Of a stretch of DNA of 12,214 nucleotides, positions 1 through 4,629 are shown one piece after another. Source of the stretch: a bacterium (Candidatus Gribaldobacteria) CG10_big_fil_rev_8_21_14_0_10_37_21. GTDB taxonomy: Bacteria; Patescibacteriota; Minisyncoccia; Minisyncoccales; CG1-02-41-26. Position 1 is the stretch's first letter, and every line of letters starts with the position of its first letter. The stretch lies in the NCBI GenBank assembly GCA_002773495.1, contig PFAX01000021.1, forward strand, positions 1 to 12,214. Reading direction: 5' to 3'. The notes under the pieces were generated by a model that saw only the letters and a program-made list of their open reading frames with translations, had not been told where the DNA came from and did not search any database. The position numbers and the translations under genes are program-made.

Positions 1-99
1 CGCAAGTTGGTTGTTCGGTATGAAAAATTGCAATGCACATTTAACGGCTTCCGTTATTTAGCGTTTTCAATGATGAATTTTCGCAATGTTTTCAATTAA
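1..99 (+). CDS. C-terminal tail of a DDE transposase (IS4/IS5-like), partial
   Basis: Frame 1 is open from the window edge to a TAA at 97-99 and gives 32 residues starting RKLVVRYEKL and ending FRNVFN. The pattern of basic residues, then (L/V)VxRYE(K/R), then a hydrophobic stretch (GFRYLAFSMM) is what I know from the extreme C-terminus of IS4/IS5-group DDE transposases. The catalytic DDE residues would lie to the left, outside the window. It runs opposite to every other gene here, which fits an inserted element. The insertion sequence end should lie just beyond the stop. The family assignment rests on a short tail by eye. It could instead be a decayed fragment, because only its end is visible. 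Confidence 0.55.
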   Translation, partial: RKLVVRYEKLQCTFNGFRYLAFSMMNFRNVFN

Positions 100-214
100 A
101 ACTTATGACTACTCGCTACCAGTTCTATATTATCCTAATATACCACACTTCATTTAAATAAAAAAGAGCTTATTGCCCTCTAATTTTAAAATATTAAAAA
201 AGTTTTTTGCTTTT
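100..214. other. Intergenic: probable IS end and tmk 3' region
   Basis: These AT-rich bases lie between the transposase stop and the dTMP kinase stop, which face each other. The right inverted repeat of the insertion sequence should lie in roughly 100-145, but the other end is outside the window so no repeat can be matched. No further coding sequence is evident. Confidence 0.4.
156..181 (-). terminator. Weak intrinsic terminator after tmk
   Basis: On the minus strand, downstream of the dTMP kinase stop, AGAG (181-178) can pair with CTCT (168-165), and a run of T follows (165-161, continuing AT-rich). The stem is only 4 bp plus an imperfect extension, so this is a modest candidate for the end of the tmk transcript. 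Confidence 0.4.
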
Positions 215-925
215 TTAGGGGTTTTCTATTCGTTCTACCACCCTTTGATGAATTACATCAGGGGCTAAGAGTTGGCCTTGTTCGTTTAAGCAATCAATAA
301 CGGCAAAGTCAGCTGGGTATTTCTCAGCCGCCTCTAAATAGGCAAAAAGAGTATTTTTTAGGTGGGTTTGGTCTTGTTCGTGAATGTCTTGCTTTTTGTC
401 ATCGCCTAAATAGGCCTTTCGTTTTTCAATTTTTTCTTGATCCGTTATTTGGTTAGATAATTTTAAAGAATATTCTGGGTTGGTTTTTAAAATTATGGTC
501 TTATCGGGCTTAGGCACTTTAAATAAACCATATTCAAACTTGTAGAGCCAATCAATGTAGGCCTCTCTTTGCTTTTCGTCTTTGATTTTACCCCCTTGAT
601 GGCCAATGTTGCTCGCCAAATACCTATCAGCAATGACTACCTTGCCCTCTTCTAACCATTTCCTTATTTTAAAACTAGCGTCATATCTATCGCAAGCGTA
701 AAAAATTGAAGCGATATAAGGGCCAACTTCGTGGGCTTTGCCGTATTTGCCGTTTAAATATTCATCAACCAAGCCACAGGATTTTTCTCCATGCTGGGGA
801 AAGTCAATTTTCATCGTTTCTTTACCCTGGGTTTTAAAATAATCAAATAAAAGGTTGGTCTGGGTAGCTTTACCTGACCCGTCTATCCCTTCAAAAACAA
901 TAAATTGTCCCTTAGTTTTTAGCAT
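215..925 (-). CDS. tmk: dTMP (thymidylate) kinase
   Basis: Cytoplasmic enzyme that phosphorylates dTMP to dTDP with ATP, an essential step to dTTP. At 236 residues it is slightly longer than the usual 205-215. The P-loop is clear at residues 11-22 (FEGIDGSGKATQ). A DFP motif follows at 41-43, and the DR(Y) motif with a nearby serine is at 100-105 (DRYLAS), as in the thymidylate kinase family. A lysine/arginine-rich lid region follows around 160-175. The ATG at 923-925 sits directly before the P-loop strand and is the natural start. No convincing Shine-Dalgarno is present. Upstream lie a long hairpin (969-1014) and then dCMP deaminase, another enzyme of dTTP synthesis. Downstream a weak terminator faces an insertion sequence end. 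Function is confident from the motifs. Confidence 0.95.
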   Translation of the reverse strand: MLKTKGQFIVFEGIDGSGKATQTNLLFDYFKTQGKETMKIDFPQHGEKSCGLVDEYLNGKYGKAHEVGPYIASIFYACDRYDASFKIRKWLEEGKVVIADRYLASNIGHQGGKIKDEKQREAYIDWLYKFEYGLFKVPKPDKTIILKTNPEYSLKLSNQITDQEKIEKRKAYLGDDKKQDIHEQDQTHLKNTLFAYLEAAEKYPADFAVIDCLNEQGQLLAPDVIHQRVVERIENP

Positions 926-943
926 AAATCAAACTTTTAACCT

Positions 944-971
944 GTTATTTTTGCTCTCGCATATTTTTCAA
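944..971 (-). promoter_or_regulatory. Possible tmk promoter
   Basis: On the minus strand TTGAAA (971-966) and AATAAC (949-944) are spaced by 16 bases and would start a transcript just upstream of tmk. The -35-like box overlaps the base of the 969-1014 hairpin. The match is partial, especially at the -10, so this is tentative. Confidence 0.25.
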
Positions 972-1014
972 ACCTCACACATCTCGTACGATCGCACAAA
1001 ATATGTGAGGTTTG
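969..1014. repeat. 11-bp perfect inverted repeat with palindromic loop
   Basis: CAAACCTCACA (969-979) pairs perfectly with TGTGAGGTTTG (1004-1014). The 24-base loop contains the overlapping palindromes CGTACG (985-990) and CGATCG (989-994), which are G+C-rich for this region. It sits between dCMP deaminase and tmk. No T-run follows the stem on either strand, so it is not a standard terminator. It may be a dispersed repeat, an operator or an mRNA-processing or stabilising hairpin. Confidence 0.7.
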
Positions 1015-1081
1015 GATTGGGATAATATTAAAAATAGCCCTGGGAAAGCTGAGAAATCAAAACTTTTAAGAGTTTAAGAAT

Positions 1082-1552
1082 TCAGGGCAAAAGAGTTATT
1101 TCAAGGGGTGGTTGGGGTAATTGCTCAAAAGCAATCCCAGCTTCTTTGAAAAGTTCAATGAAGCTGTTGTCAGCGTATTTGCCAAAGCTAACAAAACGCT
1201 TTATCTTCGCGTTAACTAACATTTTAGCACATAGAATACAAGGCGTATGGGTACAATATAAAGTTGCCCCCTCTAAAGAAACACCATTTAAAGAGGCCTG
1301 AATAATAGCGTTTTGCTCAGCGTGAATAGCCCGGCAAATTTCATGTCTAGTGCCAGAGGGTATGTTTAGCTCGTTTCTTAAACAGCCCAATTCCAAACAA
1401 TCTTTAAGCCCGGCACCTGCCCCATTGTAGCCGGTTGATAAAATATGCTTGTTTCTCACAGCAACAGCGCCAACATAATGCCTCAAACAAGTTGAACGTT
1501 CAGCTACCACGCAAGCAATTTTTAGAAAATATTCATCTATATTTGGCCGCAT
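1082..1552 (-). CDS. dCMP deaminase (ComEB-like)
   Basis: Zinc enzyme that deaminates dCMP to dUMP, feeding thymidylate synthesis. The protein is 156 residues from the chosen ATG at 1550-1552 (MRPNIDEYF), the usual start and length for this family. The zinc and catalytic motif HAEQNAI is at residues 77-83 (His77, Glu79), and the second zinc motif PCxxC is at 104-108 (TPCILC). The early GAVAV and GYNGAG segments match deoxycytidylate deaminases. The frame stays open upstream to 1627, but that extension overlaps the Nudix gene and has no family similarity, so the shorter start is better. It lies 11 bases after the Nudix stop, which implies co-transcription. With tmk next in line, the context is dTTP supply. 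No strong ribosome binding site is visible. Confidence 0.93.
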   Translation of the reverse strand: MRPNIDEYFLKIACVVAERSTCLRHYVGAVAVRNKHILSTGYNGAGAGLKDCLELGCLRNELNIPSGTRHEICRAIHAEQNAIIQASLNGVSLEGATLYCTHTPCILCAKMLVNAKIKRFVSFGKYADNSFIELFKEAGIAFEQLPQPPLEITLLP

Positions 1553-1563
1553 AGTGTTTGTAG

Positions 1564-2160
1564 TTAAAGTGTTTTTAAGTACGAATGATAAATTATTGGT
1601 GCCCAACCACCTGATTTCTCCATGCACAAGGCAATTTCTGGCAAAGTCATCATTTCCCCCTTAATAGTTTCTTTTTCTTTAACAACAATTTTCGCACTAT
1701 CACCTTTAAAAAGATAAACTAAGCCCAAATGAACCGCCTCCACAGGCCTTGAGTCGTCATTCAAAATGCCAATTAGCTTTTTTTCAAGCAAATTACCCTG
1801 AAAATCAACTTCCTCCTCCCATTCCCTCATCATACCTGCCTCAATGGTATTTTCTTGTTTGTTGTCTACGGGGTTAATATGGCCAGCCACACCTAACATA
1901 TAATCGTTTATTAAACGTTGTTCGCCGGCTTTTTCTAAATACTTGTAAAGAAAATATTTATTTTCAAAGTTAAATAAAATATAAGGAATAATTTGCTGAA
2001 AAGACGGGTCGTTTTCAACATCGCCCCGCCTTTTAAATTCAAAATTGTTTTTTATGATATCTAAAAAATGCTCTAAATTATCAGTTTTTAGGCCTTGCCA
2101 AATAGTGTCTTTAAAAATAATATCCCTTTTAATAACTAAAATTTCTTCGTTTGGATTCAT
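1564..2160 (-). CDS. Nudix-family hydrolase, predicted phosphoesterase type
   Basis: A 198-residue Nudix-fold protein with a central GHINPVD segment (93-99), then the box core REWEEEVDF at 112-120. This is recognisable as REUxEExGU, but Asp replaces the usual glycine and the distance from the GHIN glycine to REW is longer than the canonical spacing. The N-terminal part (residues 1-70, ending in an IIPYILF strand) and the GHIN sequence resemble the predicted MutT-type phosphoesterases grouped as COG4112, from memory. The glutamates needed for metal binding are present. The substrate is unknown; a nucleoside diphosphate derivative or damaged nucleotide is possible given the dCMP deaminase and dTMP kinase downstream. 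The gene follows the rplK terminator, so it probably has its own start of transcription. ATG at 2158-2160, no Shine-Dalgarno. Confidence 0.8.
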   Translation of the reverse strand: MNPNEEILVIKRDIIFKDTIWQGLKTDNLEHFLDIIKNNFEFKRRGDVENDPSFQQIIPYILFNFENKYFLYKYLEKAGEQRLINDYMLGVAGHINPVDNKQENTIEAGMMREWEEEVDFQGNLLEKKLIGILNDDSRPVEAVHLGLVYLFKGDSAKIVVKEKETIKGEMMTLPEIALCMEKSGGWAPIIYHSYLKTL

Positions 2161-2171
2161 AGTTTTTATTA

Positions 2172-2200
2172 ATTCTTACATAAAGTAAAAAGAAAGTAAA
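2172..2200 (-). promoter_or_regulatory. Possible promoter of the Nudix-dCMP deaminase pair
   Basis: On the minus strand TTTACT (2200-2195) and AAGAAT (2177-2172) are spaced by 17 bases, each about 4 of 6 to consensus. It lies between the rplK terminator and the Nudix ATG at 2160, where a promoter is expected. The start would leave only a few bases of leader. Weak. Confidence 0.25.
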
Positions 2201-2209
2201 GGTTAAACT

Positions 2210-2230
2210 AAAAAACCCTTTTGAAAGGGC
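2210..2230 (-). terminator. Intrinsic terminator of secE-nusG-rplK
   Basis: On the minus strand, CCCTT pairs with AAGGG around a 4-base loop (stem arms 2229-2225 and 2220-2216), and six T follow (2215-2210). It begins 27 bases after the rplK stop and marks the end of the secE-nusG-rplK transcript. A shorter T-run on the other side makes it partly bidirectional. Confidence 0.75.
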
Positions 2231-2256
2231 TTTTAGGAAAATAAACCTTAAGGCTT

Positions 2257-2679
2257 TTAAGCAACTATCTCTAATCCTAAGCTCTTAGCCGTGCCAGCAA
2301 TTACTTTAGCGGCTTGCTCAAGGTCTTGGGTGTTTAAGTCGGGTAATTTAATTTGAGCCACCTTCTTTAATTGAGCTTGGGTAATTTTACCCACTTTTTT
2401 TCTGTTGGGCTCACCTGAGCCCTTTTCAATCCCAACTTCTTTTTTAATTAACTGGGAAGTTAAAGGGGTTTTAATAACAAACTTAAAAGTTCTGTCTTCA
2501 AAGACGTTTATTGCAACAGGGAGCTTAAAGCCCATTTTATCTTTTGACTTTTCATTAAACTCTTGGCAAAATTGGCTGATATTAATGCCGTGTGGTGCTA
2601 AAGCTGGGCCAATTGGCGGAGCCGGTGTAGCTTTGCCTGCCTCTATATGAATTTTGACGATTGTTTTTACTTTAGCCAT
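2257..2679 (-). CDS. rplK: 50S ribosomal protein L11 (uL11)
   Basis: Ribosomal protein that binds the GTPase-associated region of 23S rRNA and contacts elongation factors. It is 140 residues from MAKVKTIVKI, the standard length. The N-terminal signature AGKATPAPPIGPALAPHGINI (residues 14-34, proline-rich) and the C-terminal rRNA-binding domain (about 72-140, with GSGEPNRKKVGKI and ending LGLEIVA) are both intact. The frame is open 11 codons further up, but that extension overlaps nusG and is not family-like; the ATG at 2677-2679 is the start. It begins 4 bases after the nusG stop. rplA, the usual next gene, is absent: a terminator and then a Nudix gene follow. Confidence 0.97.
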   Translation of the reverse strand: MAKVKTIVKIHIEAGKATPAPPIGPALAPHGINISQFCQEFNEKSKDKMGFKLPVAINVFEDRTFKFVIKTPLTSQLIKKEVGIEKGSGEPNRKKVGKITQAQLKKVAQIKLPDLNTQDLEQAAKVIAGTAKSLGLEIVA

Positions 2680-2683
2680 ATAT

Positions 2684-3229
2684 TTATAATTTTTTAACTT
2701 GTAAAGAATCAACTTCCACGGGGGTGTCTCGCCCGAAAATGTTAACTAAGACCTTGACTTTACCCCTTTCCTCGTCAATTTCAGAAACCTTACCTTCAAA
2801 ATCTTTAAAGGGACCATCTGTTATTTTAACCAAGCCACCCAAGCTTACATCAATGGTAAATTGGGGTTGCTCAACGCCTATTCTTTTCTTTAAAATATCA
2901 ACCTCTGTATCAGAAACAGGAATAGGGGTAGTGCCTGCACCAATAAAACCAGTTACTCTAGGGGTATTACGAGCGACATACCAAGAATCGTCAGTTACTA
3001 TCATTTCAACAAAAACATAACCGGGATAAATCCTTTCTTCAATAACTTTACGTTTACCGTTTTTAATCTTAATTTTCTTTTCTTTAGGAACGAGCACATT
3101 AAAAATTTTGTCTTCCATACCTAAACTCTCAATTCTTTGCCTTAAATTACGTGAAACAGCTTCTTCTTCGCCAGGATAGGTGTGTAAAACATACCAGTTC
3201 CGGCCTTGTTGTATTTTTTGCTTTGGCAC
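2684..3229 (-). CDS. nusG: Transcription termination/antitermination factor NusG
   Basis: NusG binds RNA polymerase to increase processivity and links transcription with translation or Rho. The 181 residues match the usual length. The N-terminal NGN domain shows the WYVLHTYPGEE motif (residues 12-22), and RIYPGYVFVEM follows at 66-76. RNTPRVTGFIG is at 87-97. The C-terminal KOW motif is about 131-152 (VKITDGPFKDFEGKV). The start codon is GTG at 3227-3229; no ATG precedes it in frame. It is the middle gene of secE-nusG-rplK, 4 bases from rplK but 136 bases after secE. That is a long gap for this compact window, and it holds only A/T-rich sequence with a weak A-T hairpin near 3271-3285. Confidence 0.97.
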   Translation of the reverse strand: MPKQKIQQGRNWYVLHTYPGEEEAVSRNLRQRIESLGMEDKIFNVLVPKEKKIKIKNGKRKVIEERIYPGYVFVEMIVTDDSWYVARNTPRVTGFIGAGTTPIPVSDTEVDILKKRIGVEQPQFTIDVSLGGLVKITDGPFKDFEGKVSEIDEERGKVKVLVNIFGRDTPVEVDSLQVKKL

Positions 3230-3365
3230 TTTATGTTTAATCTTGACTTTTTCTTAATTTATTTTCTTTTAAAGAAAAACGAACTTAGAAAAAGAAAATT
3301 TTACTTTATTTAATTTAACACTTCTAAAGCTTTTTCTCTTTTTAGGGGTTTTTATTATTTGTTTT

Positions 3366-3551
3366 TTAAAAAATTACAAGCCCTAACAGCTTAACAAAAA
3401 CATAATCTAAGGCCCCTAAAAATAAAGCAATAAAGCCAGAAATGCCCAAAACAATGGCTGTGTATGTTAAAGTTTCCTTTTTGGAAGGCCAATCAACTTT
3501 TTTCGCTTCAATAATAACTTCTTTAAAAAATGTTTTAATTTTTTCAAGCAT
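3366..3551 (-). CDS. secE: Preprotein translocase subunit SecE
   Basis: Small essential membrane subunit of the SecYEG channel, clamping SecY. It is 61 residues, the single-helix form found in most bacteria other than enterics. An amphipathic N-terminal segment (residues 1-25) contains the conserved KKVDWPSKKET motif at 17-27. One transmembrane helix spans about 30-58 (AIVLGISGFIALFLGAL and following). The ATG at 3549-3551 is preceded by a consensus promoter and a leader of about 50 bases holding a terminator-like hairpin. It heads the secE-nusG-rplK transcript. The tRNA-Trp often found upstream in other bacteria is absent. Confidence 0.95.
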   Translation of the reverse strand: MLEKIKTFFKEVIIEAKKVDWPSKKETLTYTAIVLGISGFIALFLGALDYVFVKLLGLVIF

Positions 3552-3575
3552 TGTTTTAAATAACGTAAATTATTT

Positions 3576-3597
3576 AAAAAACCCGCAACAGGGGCTT
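3576..3597 (-). terminator. Terminator-like hairpin in the secE leader
   Basis: On the minus strand, about 3 bases after the expected transcription start, AAGCCC (3597-3592) can pair with GGGTTT (3584-3579, one G-U pair) around a 7-base loop. A run of six T (3581-3576) overlaps and follows the stem. It sits between promoter and secE ATG, so it would act as an attenuator rather than a gene end, if it acts at all. Confidence 0.45.
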
Positions 3598-3606
3598 ATT
3601 AATCTA

Positions 3607-3635
3607 ATAATACCCCCTTTAAAAACAAATGTCAA
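3607..3635 (-). promoter_or_regulatory. Consensus promoter of secE-nusG-rplK
   Basis: On the minus strand a perfect TTGACA (3635-3630) and TATTAT (3612-3607) are spaced by exactly 17 bases. This predicts a start near 3600, about 49 bases before the secE ATG. It is one of the two best sigma-70-type promoters in the window. Confidence 0.85.
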
Positions 3636-3666
3636 GGTTATTTTTGTTTTATGTGAATAACTTTTC

Positions 3667-3696
3667 TTGACAAAACATTTTAATTTATGCTATTAT
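3667..3696 (+). promoter_or_regulatory. Strong rightward promoter with extended -10
   Basis: Perfect TTGACA (3667-3672), an 18-base spacer, and TATTAT (3691-3696) preceded by TG at 3688-3689, an extended -10. The start is predicted near 3703. It diverges from the secE promoter: the two -35 boxes are 31 bases apart. No normal-sized gene follows on this strand, only a short transcript with its own terminator. Confidence 0.75.
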
Positions 3697-3702
3697 ATAT
3701 TA

Positions 3703-3758
3703 TCACGATGAGGGAACTACCAAAAGGTTTCGTCCTGAGGGAATGTCCCTCATTTTTG
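3703..3758 (+). ncRNA. Candidate small RNA (about 55 nt) with two hairpins
   Basis: Bounded by a strong promoter (3667-3696) and an intrinsic terminator (3736-3757). The predicted RNA folds as a first hairpin: GGA (3713-3715) with TCC (3733-3735) and ACC (3719-3721) with GGT (3726-3728), loop AAAA. The terminator hairpin follows. An alternative closing pair is ACGA (3705-3708) with TCGT (3730-3733). TGAGGGA occurs twice (3709-3715 and 3736-3742), and both copies can pair with TCCCTCA (3746-3752). A 19-codon frame, ATG at 3708-3710 to TAA at 3765-3767 (MRELPKGFVL and on), also exists, but its stop lies beyond the terminator. The RNA is antisense to the last bases of the NYN remnant. No known RNA family recognised. 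Confidence 0.45.
3736..3757 (+). terminator. Intrinsic terminator of the short rightward transcript
   Basis: TGAGGGA (3736-3742) pairs perfectly with TCCCTCA (3746-3752) around ATG, followed by five T (3753-3757). The 7-bp stem and T-run are directional for the plus strand; the minus strand has no T-run after the stem. The 3' arm overlaps the stop codon of the NYN remnant. Confidence 0.75.
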
Positions 3759-4160
3759 TTTATCTAACTTGGTTCTAAAAAGTTGCATGTTGGCTATAAA
3801 AAAACCAAACTCTCTTAAAAGCGAAGAGTAGTGATGGTTGGGTGTAATAATCTTTAATAGCTTGCTTTGCTCAATAAGATACTTGATTAAACAATGAAAA
3901 TCTCCATCGCCGGAGACAATAATTGCTTTATCGTATTTATTAAACTCAATCATGGCATGTAAAACAAGCTCTGCGTCAACATTACCCTTAATCTTGACAT
4001 TCCTTCCTTGCTTAATCTCCAGCGTGGGCTTAAAGACACAAATAAACCCGCATTTCTGCAAATAAGTATAGAGTGGCTGGTTGCCTGGAACATACCCAAT
4101 AAATAAAAAAGCTTCTTTGGCTCTGTATTTATCTTTGAGGAAAATTCTAAGACAGAACAC
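3750..4160 (-). pseudogene. NYN-domain (DUF88/LabA-like) nuclease, N-terminus missing
   Basis: The frame gives up to 136 residues that match the later part of a NYN/PIN-like RNase domain. FLKDKYRAKEAFLFIGY is at residues 7-23, KGNVDAELVLHAM at 58-70 with Asp62, and the signature VSGDGDFHCLIKYL at 82-95 with Asp85 and Asp87. Missing is the first strand with its metal-binding Asp and Asn (typically IDGxNL), which normally lies about 30-40 residues before FLKDKY. The only upstream start is a GTG at 4158-4160 inside the tail of the hydrolase remnant, and residues 1-5 have no family character. Homology begins just where the hydrolase frame stops (4147). I infer a deletion joined two genes. Without the first Asp the nuclease is probably inactive. 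Confidence 0.75.
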
Positions 4161-4614
4161 ACCCGTCGGTAAAGACCCCGGCTATAACAAAATAACGGAT
4201 TTTTCTTGTTTGGAGTTCTTTGATAAAGCCCTGATCAGTAAAGCAATCATAATGATTTTTTGTAAACACGAAATCGCTTTTTTGAGGTTTAAGAAGATAA
4301 AATTCTTCAGAAAAACCTGTTGAATCATCAGAATAATAATATGCTTTCGGGTCTTTATAAAGTTCTTTTATATTGTCTGTTAAAAACTTTTCTTGCCAAG
4401 GAGTAATTTTAGCAAAACAAATTAATCCTCCAAATTTTTTACGGTATTCGCCAATAAATTTATCTAATTTAGGAACCATTTGGCGAATCTTCGAAAAAGT
4501 AATTCCCCACTCTGGTTTCTCGCATTTTTTATGGCAGCACCCATTCACTATGTCTATAACCAATAATGCCGTATTGTCAGAATTCATTTTTTCGTAAATA
4601 ATCTGTTTTGTCAT
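4147..4614 (-). pseudogene. Isochorismatase-like cysteine hydrolase, C-terminus missing
   Basis: These 155 residues carry the isochorismatase fold up to the nucleophile: Asp21 in ALLVIDIVNGC, Lys119 in FVFTKNHYDCF and Cys152 in VIAGVFTDGCV form the expected Asp-Lys-Cys triad. The family normally continues another 30-50 residues (helix and strand after GCV), but here the frame stops two codons later (LS, TAG at 4147-4149). Sequence immediately downstream belongs, in another frame, to a NYN-domain protein. The ORF is therefore truncated, most simply by a deletion. The active-site loop is at the very C-terminus, so activity is doubtful. It begins 15 bases after the gyrB stop, with ATG at 4612-4614 (a second ATG eight codons later is possible). 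The original substrate is not deducible. Confidence 0.75.
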
Positions 4615-4629
4615 AGGATTGAAAAGTAA

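Noticed and set aside
1..39. Minus-strand frame opening at an ATG near base 39 and leaving the window
   Set aside because: Only 13 codons are visible, without recognisable similarity, and the plus-strand transposase reading explains the same bases.
42..56. TAACGG-CTT-CCGTTA hairpin
   Set aside because: It lies within the transposase reading frame and has no T-run; a 6-bp stem in coding DNA is not notable alone.
212..225. 14-base TTTTTAGGGGTTTT shared with 3339-3352, both near gene 3' ends
   Set aside because: The sequence is low in complexity and short; without more copies chance is a sufficient explanation.
1553..1627. 25-codon N-terminal extension of dCMP deaminase
   Set aside because: It overlaps the Nudix gene in another frame and lacks family similarity; the ATG at 1552 gives the normal protein.
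3230..3365. Possible small gene or RNA between secE and nusG
   Set aside because: Only A/T-rich sequence and a weak A-T hairpin; no open frame with a credible start and no G+C-rich structure.
3715..3752. GGACGAAAC on the minus strand, reminiscent of a hammerhead ribozyme core
   Set aside because: The required CUGAUGA and a complementary GUCC arm are not present upstream on that strand, so the core cannot form.
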